Below, piece after piece: positions 43,321-56,200 of a stretch of DNA of 64,000 nt. Under the pieces are notes generated by a model that saw nothing but the letters and a program-made list of their open reading frames with translations, did not search any database and was not told the origin of the DNA. This DNA comes from Rapana venosa (Eukaryota; Mollusca; Gastropoda; Neogastropoda; Muricidae), in assembly GCA_028751875.1 (NCBI GenBank), contig CM054158.1:17052460-17116459 (forward strand). Direction: 5' to 3'. The position numbers and the translations under genes are program-made. Every line of letters begins with the position of its first letter. Position 1 is the stretch's first letter.

Positions 43321-46300
43321 CTGGGTGTATACGTTTCCAATTGTTCAGAGTTTAAATTAAAAATTTTGTTTTGTTGGGTTTTGGGGTTGTGTGTTTGTTG
43401 GTTGTAACAAGTCCTTTCCCAGGTTTTCTTAATTTATTTTGTTTTTAAATCTTATTATGTAGGGGGGGGTTTTTTTTCCATGTACACCTTCCTTTTTACG
43501 AATTTTAGGATATTGCTTGGGTGCTGAGTGGGTTTGTCTTTTTGTTGTGTGTGGGTTGTGGGCGTGGTCGTGGGTTTGTCTTATAGGTTAAATCCATTTT
43601 TGATCCCTGATGTCAATTTGTTTGTCTTCCATCCCCCAAAATTCCTTTGTCCTATTGGAGTAGGGCATGACAGCAGCCTGTCCTGGGCCGGTTTTACAGA
43701 TATGTTGTGTTTTCCTTTACTCTGCCTGAAGTTGAGAAGTTTCTTTTTTGTCCTTGGTTTCCCCTTTGGTGGTTTCCAATTGCGGGGAGCGCCATTTCCC
43801 TTTCCCGGGGGCCCGTCAAAGCTTTTCCAAAATCCTAGAAGTTGATTTTCCAGCTTTCTTGCATCCGGTGAAAATGTTCTTGGTGGAGTTGCCAGGGTGA
43901 AGATCGCAGCATATTTTTCCCTGGTTTTTCCTGGGGTTTTTCGTTGTGGGTCCACTCCTCAGTTTCCTCCGATTGAGCCGTACGGTGGGAAAAGTACAAG
44001 TTGGATTCTTCCCTTTTGGTTCTTTGTTCGGGCTTTTTCTTTGGATTTCAATAAATCTCTTTGCCAATCGGTTTGGTGCTGCTTCTCCCCTATGCCTAAA
44101 GTGGCTGGGTAGGAACTTTTGGGGGAAATTCTTCTATTCCTTGAAAGTTCTGGTTGGGGTTGTCATCCACCTTTCCTTCTTGAGAAGGCTATTGCGGGCA
44201 AATCTTGCCTTCTTTTGGTGGTGGGTTATTGAAAATCCAGTTCGGATCTGTAGTCTGCCTTAGGTTGGGGGGTCTTTGAGTGAAACTTCGCGGGTTTTGT
44301 TCCCCAATCTTGCATTTGTTCTTGCATGTGGAAGTATTTGGCCTTTTAACTGAAGGGTTTGGTGTTTCCTACTTCCCACGTGAAGTTTTAGTGATCTTAT
44401 ACATGTTCCCTTTGGGGTTCTCCTATTGCCGGGTTGCTGCTCAATACATCCTTTAGGATGATGCTGCTTCAAATTGGTTTTTTCTCTTACTGTTGTTGAA
44501 AGCTTCTTTTAGCCGTTCGCTTTGCTCTAGGATTTTCTTCTCAGGTTTCTGGTTCTAATGCTTGCCGGTTCTGCTTAAAACCTTTGTTCCTTTCTGTGGG
44601 GTCCTAAGCCTTTCGCTGCTTGTGTGTCTGCCTGACTTGTTGGAACAGATGGGTGTTCTTATATTAACTTTTCAGGGGTTTTTTGGGTTTTCAGTATCCC
44701 CATGTTTGGACTGTTTTTCCTTGGGGTGAAAGAGTCTTTTTGGTGTGATTTTAATCCAAAATTTGTTGCCTTGGTTCCCGTATTTTTCTCGGGGTTTTTT
44801 CATTTTAGGGTTTGCGTAAACCCCGGTGGTAAACTGCCATTTTCGCCAACTGTCTTCCTTTCGTTTTTCTAGGGGGATCTCCCATTTTCCCCATTTCATC
44901 ATGTTCGTTCTGGTTTTTGGCCTTTATTGGGGGCCCCGGTACTTGTCTCAGTTGTGCAAATGATTGTTCCTCCTTTGGGCCCGGTTTGTTTGTCTTGCAA
45001 ATCCACCAATTTTTCCTTGTCTTTTTGTCAACCCCTTTCTATTTTGGGGTTTTTCTTTCGTTGTTTGTGTTTCTTTCCGTTTTTGATTTGGCCCAAAATT
45101 TTCTTCTTCATTTTCTTGGTTTATTGGTTTCCATTTCCCCTGTAAATCTCATTTTCTTTCCTTTTCTTCTCCACTTCGTTGGTTGGTGCAGGCTGTTGTT
45201 TTGGGGTTTACAGGGTTTTTTTTATTACCTTCGGGTGTGTAGTTTTCCATTCCACAGGCAACTTTTTTTTCTATGATGATTGGGCACTCTTTTTTGGGTT
45301 TTGGGCCGCATTTCCACTTCAATTTTTGTTGTTTTGGGTTTCCTGATCTTTTTCCTCGTTTTCCCCTTTTGGGATTGCATAAAGGTTACCTGCAACTGGG
45401 GTCTTTTCCTTTATCGGAACATTCTCCATTCCAGATCATCTTGGTCTTTTTTTGCCTTAGACCCATTTTTGGGGCCCAGTGGTTCCTTTGGCCCCCAAAC
45501 CATGACTTTCAAACAAAATTCTTCCTGCTTTAACCCGCCACATTATTTTTCCCACTGTTCTTTTCCCTATTTGGTTTTTTTTTTCGAACTTTTGCTTGGT
45601 CAACCCCTCACTCTCTGGGGGAGGGTTTTCCAAATTTCGCCTTTTAGCTCCATTAAAGATCCTTTTTTTTTCCCATGCCCGTTTTGGGGCAAAAAAATGG
45701 TTGTTATTGATCTTATTTATTTTATTTTTTGTTTTATAGGTAAACAAATTTCCTTCCTTTTTAAATATGTTTATGTGTTTACAAAATGTAACCTTTTATT
45801 ATGGCTTTATTTCTAATTGTATGGTTTCATTATTCCTAAAATATGTTTTAAACCCCATTTTGGTAAAGCAATTTTCCTTTTAAAAAAGGGCCAAATTAAA
45901 AAATTGGAATGTTTTAAAATTGTTTCCTTCGGGGTGGTTTATGTTTCCCCATCAAATTTAACAGCCCTTTCCCTAAACGAAATTATTGTTTTTTGGCGTT
46001 TGGGAAACAATTGGTTTTTTTTTTTCTCGGTTTTCCTGTTTTTCCTTTCCAACACCACCAAACCACAATCCACACAGCCGGGGACAACAAAACCACGAGC
46101 CCGGCAACAAAATTCCAGACAAATATTTTCAAACACGAACAAACACTTCGGAATTGGATTAAATGGGGTGTGAACGACCTTTTATTTGGCAAATTAATTG
46201 TTGTTTCTAAGTCTAGAGAAAGCCAATTTCCTTTAAACAGGACTAAAAAATGAATTTTTAACGATTTCCCCATGGATAATGGCGACATACAAAAACAGAC

Positions 46301-46930
46301 ATTTCCCAAATCGAAATATTGTGACGTATAATAATACCGGAACAATTGAAAGTGAAATTATCTTTCTTTTATCCCACAAATTCAAACAAAAACCACGCTA
46401 AAAGAAAAAAACACACAAACCTCACACAACACACACACCCTTACTCTTCTCCCCCCTCCCCACACCTCACATACACGACCAATGTCAACCACACTTATTC
46501 CTTCCATAACCCTTTCCCTTTTCTAAACCTTTTGGCTTAACAACACTGATCTCCATTTCACCCCCACCCCGGGACTAGTAGCCGTTTAAATGGGGCAAAA
46601 GGTGCAAATATTCATTTTTACATTAAAATTTACTGGTGTAGAATCATGAAAAAAACCAATCCTCAACTTCAACCCACTCCCTCCCCTCTCTCTCTCTCTC
46701 TCTCCCCACTCTAACAGTAAACTCCATCCCCTTCCCTTTCTCCCCCCCTCACCCCTCCTACCACACACTGAACCTCACTCACCCCTCCACCCCTGGCCCC
46801 TAAACTGGAGGACACACACATTCCTCACCCACTTAGGGACACCCACCCTCTACCCCCTTTACCCTTACCCAACACAATCCTCCCCTTCCTCTCTCATCCT
46901 CTACACAACACAACACCCAAACACAAACCC
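43321..46930. other. Low-quality or garbled sequence, no supported gene
   Basis: The text is unusual for this window. It has many short runs of TTTT, GGGG and CCCC. The base mix is T-rich on + to about 45.8 kb, then A/C-rich to 46.9 kb, and no clean microsatellites or SINEs are visible. Parts near 43.6-44.0 kb echo the LINE 3' end. Most likely it is an unpolished continuation of the LINE-bearing locus after the gap. Open frames of 60-178 codons here are on both strands and match nothing I know. Confidence 0.5.
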
Positions 46931-48264
46931 CCAGGAACTGATAAGTAAACCCGTTTATGGGTAGGCCTAGATAGGACTAACGATAGGCCTGTCAGGCTGA
47001 CTCTACTGTAGGGTCTAGGCTACAGCCTTCCTACTAGGATAGGCTAGGCCCTACTCAGCTTAGACTGGCTTTTGACTTGGAGAGGAAGATGGCCTCTGGA
47101 CACAAGGGACTTGCAAGGACCCGGAACAAAGACCCCCACCAACTGATTAGTAACGGTGTTACAGCATCTTTGATGCAACAAGGCTTTAGGGTAGGGCTGT
47201 GTGTGTGTGTGTGGTGGTGGTGGTGGTGGGGGGGTTGTGGTGGCCTTTGAAGGCTCCTTTTGTGGAGTTCTTTTAAAGTCAAAAGATTGGAAATGACAAA
47301 TCAATAAATCAACAACAACAAAAGACAGTAGGGTGTCATTATGAGCACTGCATTGCTTTAGAATTGGATAATGTGGAACACTGGGTGTTGATTTTTTAGG
47401 GTGACCAGGCAGCGCAAATGTGGGACGACTTGCAGTTACCATAGTTCCTAAATCGGATAGCTCGGCTGGGACTATACTATAACGAAACAAACAAACAAAC
47501 AAAAGCAGGAACGTTGTGGGGTTGGTCGATTTGCTTCACCGAAACGAAATGAACTAATGCGTTGTCAAATGTGACTGTAAAATGATAATCATAAATCTGA
47601 ATAGTACCAAAAAAATGGATGTACCAGTAGGCTATCTACACCCCCCCCCCCCCCCCCCCCCATCCCTGTTCAGTGTATGACATGAGTGTACTAGGTACTC
47701 CAAAATACACACAGCATGAAAGTGAGATGCCTAGACTAACTCCTCATATCCCAGTGCTCAGCCTGAGGGAATGAACTGCCTTGTTTTCAAACTGGCAACC
47801 ATGTCCTAAAGGATGCAGTTACTCCCTACGTGTGTAGGGGGTCTTGGATCGGGATAGGTTTTGTTGTGGCTTTTGTTGTTGTTACTGCTGCTGCGTGTGA
47901 TAAGCACAAAACGAAACAAAGAACAAACCGAAACAAAAACCAGTTAAACAACTTTCGTGAAAGAGTATGAACATACGTCAAAAGCTTTATCAATAGCATT
48001 TCCAGTTTCAATTCCAAATCCAAATACTTCATTATCTGGAAACAGAAAAATTCAGTTAGGTTACGGGCAAAGGATGATGCATTTAAAGAATAAAAGAATG
48101 AATCACGAATTCCATTCAGGAGAGGCTATGTATACAAAACCGATGGATGCTGTAGTCAGCCGTTAAGACTGTTTGACCTCAATCCTGTGGGTCCATCACG
48201 TCGTGGTTCGAGTCTAGGCAGCGTCTGGTGAAGTACAAGTGGGGATTTTTGCCATCGCCCAGGT
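46931..48264. other. No gene recognised
   Basis: Ordinary-looking unique sequence resumes here. It has a GT/GGT tract at 47.20-47.23 kb, a poly-C run at 47.64 kb and, near 47.98-48.06 kb, AAAGCTTTATCAATAGC with TTCCAAATCCAAATACTTCA. The latter resembles the ATTCAAATTCAAAAGCTTTA element at 33.58 kb, possibly LINE 3' tails. Confidence 0.5.
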
Positions 48265-48625
48265 CAGCTTCATTATTTTTATTTATTCTTTTATATCGAA
48301 GATAATGGAATAAGCACTCATGTGCTTTACCACATCCACTCCCCGTGCGTATGCGGTTTTGTAAATTTTGTCATCTGTTCCCACCGACACACAATGGCCT
48401 ACTCTTTCGAAAAGTGGAATAGGATCTAACATGTGCACAAGATGTTCTGCGTGCGTTCGTACACGGGACCTCGGTTTACAGTCTCATCTGAAGGACTTTT
48501 TGGGAGAGTGGAATCTGCACAGATGTTAGCTCCAGGGAAAAAAATCCCCTTGAATGGGATTCGAACCGGGGTTGTCAGATTGCGAGCGCAGTTTTCTAAC
48601 CACATGCAGACCTGGCAGTGCTTAA
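48265..48625 (-). mobile_element. tRNA-derived SINE, AT-tail type
   Basis: On the - strand the head has GGTTAGAAAACTGCGCTCGC and a canonical B box GGTTCGAATCC. The shared body follows, then GTGCTTATTCCATTATCTTC and an A/T-rich tail. It is directly followed on + by a hairpin-tail fragment (48.64-48.85 kb). Confidence 0.85.
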
Positions 48626-48644
48626 TTCTCTTTGTATATGTACA

Positions 48645-48850
48645 CATGCAGAAGACCAGATATGCACGTTAAAGATCCCGTGATTCATGTCAGCGTTCCT
48701 GGGTTACAGAAACATGAACATACCCAGCACACATCTCCAAAGTCGGAATGCGGTTACCTTCATGGTAGACAAAAATGGTCGCATACGCAAAATCTCACCC
48801 ATTGGTAAACCTCAAGCTCTAGCCGAGGAATGAAAAACAAACAAACCAAC
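48645..48850 (+). mobile_element. SINE 3' portion, hairpin-tail type
   Basis: Contains GCACGTTAAAGATCCCGTG, ACATGAACATACCCAGCAC, CCAAAGTCGGAATGCGGTTA, CTCACCCATTGGTAAACC and the end CTCTAGCCGAGGAA. An A/C-rich tail (ACAAACAAACCAACAAC) follows. No tRNA head is visible. Confidence 0.75.
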
Positions 48851-49183
48851 AACAAAAACAAAACAAAATTGCTGATTAATACCATGAAAATGATTTATTA
48901 TGTCTTTTGACATTACAAGTTAGTCATACTACGTGACCACAAAGCGTGAAGAGCACCTTCTTATGAGTCAGGGAGTGATTGTGTAGCGTCGCCCCCCTCA
49001 TACCCCCCCCACCCACCCACCCACACACACACACCACACACACACTTCCCCTTTCTATTCCTCACTCCTACTGCTAACAAGTCAGTGACTATTATTTTAA
49101 TTGGTCAGTCTCTCACACAGTCTCTGATTCTCTGTGAACGATTACACCATTCCACCACCACCCCACCCACCCTCAGCAGCCCA

Positions 49184-49216
<33 letters not shown>

Positions 49217-49426
49217 ATTCTTCCAACGTAACCGTTAGGCAACTTCTGGCGACAAGAGTGTTTGTGCTAGGCTAGGCTAGGCCCACGCTAGCCTAGGGAG
49301 CTGTCACTTGCTTGAAGTCCAGAGCCTGTTGTAGACGGTTGGTTGTGAACTGGAGAGCCAGACAGACATCTGTGACAAAGGGTCTGCAGGTTTCATTCAT
49401 CCTGTGTTGCATTGTTAAGATTCATA
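48851..49426 (+). promoter_or_regulatory. Upstream region and probable 5' UTR of the Ig receptor
   Basis: CA and C runs (poly-C at 49187-49216) precede about 200 bases of balanced composition. That stretch contains GCTAGGCTAGGCTAGGCCC and leads to the start codon at 49427. No TATA box or other core element can be assigned. The sequence just before the start (GTTGCATTGTTAAGATTCAT) is conserved in the inverted relic at 34.2 kb, suggesting transcribed leader. Confidence 0.35.
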
Positions 49427-49493
49427 ATGCAGCTGACAACACTGGTGATGGTGGTGGCTCTGCTGTGCCAAGCCTTCATCCATGCTGAATCTG
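49427..49493 (+). CDS. Ig receptor exon 1, signal peptide
   Basis: ATG at 49427 opens MQLTTLVMVVALLCQAFIHA, a clear signal peptide with likely cleavage after the final Ala. The exon ends one base into a codon at a GTACATG donor, which is not strong. The phase matches exon 2, and a paralogous exon on the - strand at 34.1 kb has the same donor, so the boundary is credible. This ATG is chosen because it is the only in-frame start giving a hydrophobic leader. Confidence 0.8.
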
Positions 49494-50076
49494 GTACATG
49501 ATTTGATGTTGTTGTTGGTGGTGGTGGCATCGGTGGTGGTGGTGTTGACGTTGGTGTTGCTGGTAGTGTTGTTATTGTTGTTTCCCAGTTTAACATTTTC
49601 GGGGTTGCCCAGAATATAATTATATAGATCTGCTGTCTCACCCTATACACTGGATAAGTTATTCTGTGTATGACTCTTTTCAAGTAGGCTACCGTACCTT
49701 ACCACTTTGGTTTGAGATAAGTTTTTGTGTGTGGTTAGACTCCTTTAGATTGAAGGAGAATGCCTGTTCAAATGTTAATCATGTTATGCCAAGAGAAGAC
49801 TGGAGACAATCTCAACATTTATAACTAAACATTAAAACAATATTTTAATGGAGGCTTAGGCACTTAGCTTACAAAGTTACATCAACCGGTGGCAAAGCTT
49901 CTAGTTTTGGCCTACATTGTGGGGCTACATGTATTGTAATGCTTTGAACTGTTATCTTGAGATTGTATTCAACCATGTGAAGCTCTTTGCATTTGCAGTC
50001 TAGGCCTATACTCAAAGAGTTTTTTTTTGTCTGGAGCCAGATGTCTTACCTCTCTTAAGCGTGCTCGCGTGCGCAT

Positions 50077-50107
<31 letters not shown>

Positions 50108-50246
50108 CGCGCTCACGTATAAAATAATTTGAAATATATTTTTTAGGTGTTATTAGTGTTATTTGAGGAAAGTTGCATGCATGCATGTAAATGATTTGAG
50201 TGCAAGCACTTCGATTTGTTTGTTTTACAAGATTCAGCGTTATATA

Positions 50247-50279
<33 letters not shown>

Positions 50280-53200
50280 CATTATTAATGTCTACCTAAC
50301 CTTTTTCAGTACATCACTACTACATGGCCAGATATTTGAAAAGAAATTTCATGTACACTTTTCATTTAGTGTGTGCTGGTGGCACTCACAGTTGACTTAA
50401 CAATAACAAATGTGATGAGTGAAGCGGGGTGCATTTTCGGGTGACTCCCAGGGTGTTCAGCAGGGCAACCCAACAACACTAAATAATAAACCATGTTCAC
50501 TGTTGTTTATGCTATGTCCTTTTGCTCTGGTAAATTATTTATCTCAGCTCCTAAAGCTGACCTTTGGCTTTAGCCAATGGACTATTCGTGTTATATATAT
50601 ATTAAAATGGCAATAAAAGCACAATGCTCAGCTTCATTTCTCCTTTTATTTCTGTCAGCAAAATTTCGCTTCTATCTGAAGCTTCCTCAGGCTGAATGGA
50701 TAACGTAATAATAAAGCAATCTTTTAAACTAGTAGATTACTGAGCACACAAAACACACACACAACACCACACACACAACACACACACACACACACACACA
50801 CAACACACACATATATATATATATATAAATATATATCCAGGGAATGAATGAACAAAGGGAACACCTTTATTTTATAAACACATTTATGTTCACTTTACGT
50901 TTACCCCTCTGCTGCTCAGTCACAGTATTGTTGATTTTTCATGACTGAAGCCAAGGCACTTACACATTGGTGGACTGGACCCAATCCTATCTAAAAATGC
51001 CAATGATGATGCCAGCCATCTGCCATTGTCAATTCAGCTTTACCTCCAGACTTGTGTCCCCCTCCCCACCACATTTTAACAAAAATGTAGCAGATCTAAG
51101 ATTGCAGCCATTAAATTTGAGAAAGGCCAGCTAACGTTCAAAGTGTGAGGTATTTAGACGTATATGTTTTACTTTAGTTTCGTTTGCATCTTAATTTCAG
51201 CTTACAATATTTTCTTTCATCTATTGCATTTTTTTTAATCATTAGGTTAGTTTTGCTGATTTTTTTGTTGTAACGATCATACATTGCTAATTTGCTTACT
51301 TTTTTCTGAAATGGTTTTAATAATATTATGACATTGACAATAACACTACTTCTAGTAAGTTCTACTACTACTACTTCTTACTACTACTACTACTACTACT
51401 ACTAACTACAACTATGCATCCCCCGTGTGTGTGTGTGGTTGTGTGTACGTGCGTACGCACGTGTGCATGCACACACAGGCGCGTACGTGCACATGTACTC
51501 ACTCTCTTGCTTACGAGCATGCATACATGTCCACGTCTTTGCTGGTGCATATTATAAATTTACATTATATTGTATTTTATTTATTTAATTCTTTTATATC
51601 GAGGATAATGGAATAAACACTCATATGCTTTTTTTTTTTTTACATCAAGTCCCTGTGTGTATTCGGTTTTGTAAATTTTGTCATCTGTTTCCCCTGGCAC
51701 ACAATGGCCTGCTCTTCCGAAAAGCGGAACAGGATTTAACGTTTGCGAAATATGTTCTGCATGCGTTCGAACACGGGGGCCTCGGTTTATAGTCTCATCT
51801 GAAGGAATCTTGTGCATGTATGCCCCCCCCTCCCAATCCCATCCCATTGTAAAAGGCAGCGTTTCTATCTATGCGATATTATGCATACCTTTGACACAGA
51901 AACTCAATCCTCAACCTAACTAACCTCAACCACTACTGCACGTTTTGCAGCGGCTATAGGTACAGGCCCTGTCTCCGCCGAGCCTCCTGCACCCTCTCCT
52001 GGGGCAGTGGTCATGTGGGGAGAGCCCACCCTCACCCAGTCCTCTCAGCACAGCGGTGTACTGCTCCACTGCGCTATCCAGGATCCCGCTCTCCTCTCTG
52101 GCCCCTGCTCCAGCATCCAATGGACCTTGGGCTTTCTCCCTGAGGAAGAGGGCGATGATGGTGGGAGAGATATGGATGGGGCTGGGGACGTGGTCACCTT
52201 GGGCGGAGGGGAGGAGGAGGAAGAAATGGACGGAGAAGGGGGTCCAGAGCAGAGTCGTGCGTCTGCTGGCATGATCGTTACCTGGAAGAAAAAGGTAGTA
52301 AGTCTGTTGTTGCGTGGTGGTTGTTGTGTGTGAGACTGTAGTAGTAATAGTAGAAGTTGTAGTTGTAGTAGTAGTAGTAGTAGTAGTTGTAGTAACAGCA
52401 GTAGTAGTAGCAGTAGCAGTAGTTGTGGTGGTAGTAGTAGTAGTAGTAGTAGTACAGCAGCAGAGCAGTAGTATAGTAGTAGTAGTGTAGTAGTGTTAGT
52501 AGTAGTCTGCAGTTAATTACATCCTCCACATTAAGTTATAGAAGAGAGAGAGGAGAGAGAGAGAGAGAGAAAAGTGAGAGAGAGAGAGAAGAAGAGTAGA
52601 GAGAGGAGAGAGACACACACACACACACACACAAAACACATACACATACCACAGATGTGGGGTGGGGTGGGGGGGGGTGGGGGGGTGCTTGGGAAAAAAG
52701 GGAATTTATGTGTGTTTTTGTGGACGGCTTGTCCGTACCTTGATGACTGACATGTTTTTAAAACTAGAACACACCACCCCAGGGTTTGGAACCCTTTGAG
52801 TTAACCTCGGATCTGGCCACACCGACCTCACGTCTGTACCTTTACGGCCCTGAAGAGTCTCTCAGGGGCCGCTACTCCTGCACCATGAAGTTTGGGAAGG
52901 ACACCTACAGGACCTGAATGTCTTATCACCGGGATGTCGACAACAATGGTTCATCGGTTAGACAGTTTGAAAAGGAAATTTATCTGGACATTAAATTTAA
53001 AATGCTGTTTGTGGGGGTGGGTGGGTTGGTGGGGTGGTTATAGCATAGTGGTTAGAAACACTGCCCCTCACAATTTGATGCCCCTGTTCGATCAAGCCAC
53101 CACCTAGACCCAGTTCAAGGTTTCCCCGGAGTTAAGGTAAGCACTGACTCCATTCCACTAAAACAGTAGAAGTCATTCAGATGAGACTATAATTGCATAA

Positions 53201-56200
53201 ACCCAGGTCCCGTGTGCGAATGCAGCATACAATTTTGCACGCATGTTAAAACTCGTTTTGCTTTCGGAGAGTAGGCTATTTGTGCTGGTGTATATTGACA
53301 AAAGTACTTACCCCCCAAACGTTGCACATGGGTTTGGTTGGGTTTCAGTGTAGAATGTCTTGAGGGTTTTCTGTGGTTGTGGTGGGCAAAAACGGTATCA
53401 TGCAAAAAAAACTCTTTCCATTGGTTAGCCTCAGAGCTTAACCAAGGGCCCCAAAAAAGTTTTTTTCCCTTTAAAAAGAGAATGTTGGATTGCTTCAGCC
53501 TGACAAGTTAGCATCATGAACTACTAATTTATTGAAGGGGAGTTGAGTCTGGTTGCCTTATGGCGAAAACATGGAAAAAGTGTACAGACAAAATCATCCA
53601 GTGTGTGTGTTGTTGTTGTTTAAATTTCAGCAGAAGGCGCCCTGGTTGCAAAACAAAGCCAAAGAACCAGTGTTAGGAGTTCTCAACCAGAACCATTAGC
53701 AAGCAACAACAACTATCTACGAAGCAGACCTGACAAATGTATTGCCAAGACAGAGAACTCAGGTTGGAATTGGAAGTCAACGATGGACAGATAAGCGAGC
53801 TAAGGCTTTGCCTCGTTATGGCTAAGTGTTGTCTTCGTGACAACTTTACGGTGTTGGGGATGTTCTTTGCGCTCTTTGGGTTGATGTGCATATGCTGCAA
53901 GGAAGACGACATGTTTGGGAAGAGTGGCTGATCTAAACCAGTTCAGCAGCAAGACGACGCCGAAAAAATCAGTTAGACAGGCACTGTCAGCCCCGCCCCA
54001 TGCAAGAAGAGATCGCGCCGCTCAGGAGAGAGAGGTCGGCGAGAGAGCAAGAGCACCTGACTAGGGACACCCGGCTTTGGGCCCAAGCGACCCTTTACCC
54101 GGGTAAACCTCACGGCCTCTTTCCTGAAACCCAACCCCAAAATGGTGTGGAGCCTGGTCTTTCACAGACCGAACGAACTCTTATAAGCGTTGGTAATCCA
54201 AGAAAGGGGAGGACTGCTGAAAACTGCCGGAGAGCGATAACTCCAGTGTGGAGAACAGAAGGGTCACCGCTCTTTTGCCAGCGACGTACGAAGATGTTGC
54301 CAAACCCCCACGTGGTTTCGAGGAAGCCCAAAAATCCTCCAGCGCCTACCAACCCGGAAGAGCAACACCACCAGCAAGGGATCTGACTGTCCAGGAGGAC
54401 ACGCCTCTACTGGTGAACCAGCAGTCCGCTGGACCTGACAGGGCTGCTCTGCCCAAGCGGTGAGGTGCACCCCCCTCCCCTGCCACTGACCCTGTCTGGA
54501 GGACAGCACGACCGGCCTGGTGCCAGCCTGACTCCCCCTTTTACACAAGGACCCCTCTTCTCTGACTTACCGGCCAGCGGTCATCTCCCATGCAAGAAAG
54601 GTGGGAGAATAACCCCTGTCGGCTCATAGTAGCTGGGAATGCACAGGAGGATGGTGGGTATACAATGTATGTTTGAAAGTCGCAAAACATCCCAAAGAAA
54701 CCGACCACCAACCTCACGACAGAGAAAAAAAAGAAGAAAGAATCCTTCTCAGTAATATAAACAGCAGCCTCGAACTCCCTTTAAATGAGGGAGCAGCATC
54801 CAGTAGTTTCCCCTAGATTTTGTTGCGGGTCCCTTGAATTTTTAAAAAGAAATCTAGTTTCAGGTTTGAAATTTTGTAATTTTTTTTAGTAACACGTCAA
54901 ACTTTTGTTCAAATTTTCCAAAAAACCCCAACCCAACAACACCGTTTCAATAGCCTGTATTTAAACACCGGAATGAGGATTCAGCATTGTTACTTAATTA
55001 TCCCAATGTGTTTTTTCTTATCTGAAATTTCATCCGTGATTTCCCTTGTGGACTACGTATGTGGCAGTAAACTGGTAGGACAATGTTTAACATGGTTTAA
55101 GACTGTTCCCAATGTATTGCTTTATATTATTCTATGGTTTATAACAATTTTATGTGAATACAAGAAGGAATACATGGTCAATTGAAAGTGTTGCCAGTTT
55201 TTTCTGGTCTTGGCTTTGCTGTTGTTGTGGGTGTTACGGTTGTATTATACTCGGGATCTTTGATCTAAGCAGATTCATCAAACCCCAATTTTTAAAGCCT
55301 GTGAAATACAGGAAAAATGATCATGCAAATTTTGTTTAAAAAACAAAATTTTGATCCTGTGGAATTTTGTGTTCCTAGTTGTTTTTTTCAAACCTTGGTT
55401 AAAGCATCTACAGTTTCCCGGAATTGTCCATTTTGATGACTATTAGTAATAGTAACTTTAATCAAGGAAAGGGAACCCAAAACCTTAAAAAAAATCAAGA
55501 AGGGAGAACTTGATTTTATTCTGAACAAGCATCCCCTTACATACTTTTGGTCGTTGGGAGTGGGGAAGCTCTTTGTACATAAATTTTTATTTTTTCTTTT
55601 TAGTACAACATTTTGTTGTGGTGGACTATGTATATATGTCAAAGCATACGCAAACTTGGTCAGATGTACTTGGGTTTCAGCATTCTGTTTAGCTAGAAGG
55701 GTTTTGGGGGATAGGGGTTAAGTTGACTCCCGACAATCGACTAAACATATTTGAAAGGCTGACATTGATTTTTCCCAATTACCAAAAAACAAACCAACAC
55801 CAAAATCTCATGATTGGAAAAGGGAAGGTGTCCATAAATCATGTGATTTGAAGGAGTGAGACAGTGACCTAGCTTTCTTTTGGGGCAGATATTGAGGCGG
55901 CGCCTCTCCTCTTCTCATGCTTTACTTCCTTCCTAAAAGGGCTGTGCCATTACTGGGGGACTGTACTAAAGGACTTTAAACTCAAGTCCGTGAGTGTGGG
56001 TTTTTTTTAAAGGTAATTTGATTGGCCTCAAGTTAACTGTTTCTTCATTGTAAAATAAAATATGTGAATGTTGGGCCTTGTAGCCTGTGTGGTTGTTATC
56101 ACATGCACATGTGTGTAGTGTGTAAAATGCAGTTGCAATGTATAGTCTCTGGGCTGTTTTCTAAAAAAGCATGTGTTTTCACGATTTAGGAAAGATTTGG

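Noticed and set aside
45280..45816. 178-codon open frame
   Set aside because: It lies in the anomalous low-quality stretch, is dominated by Phe, Leu and Ser from T runs, and has no known motif.
51361..51410. CRISPR-like array
   Set aside because: Repeats are simple trinucleotides without spacers, and the DNA is eukaryotic. No direct-repeat/spacer pattern was seen anywhere.
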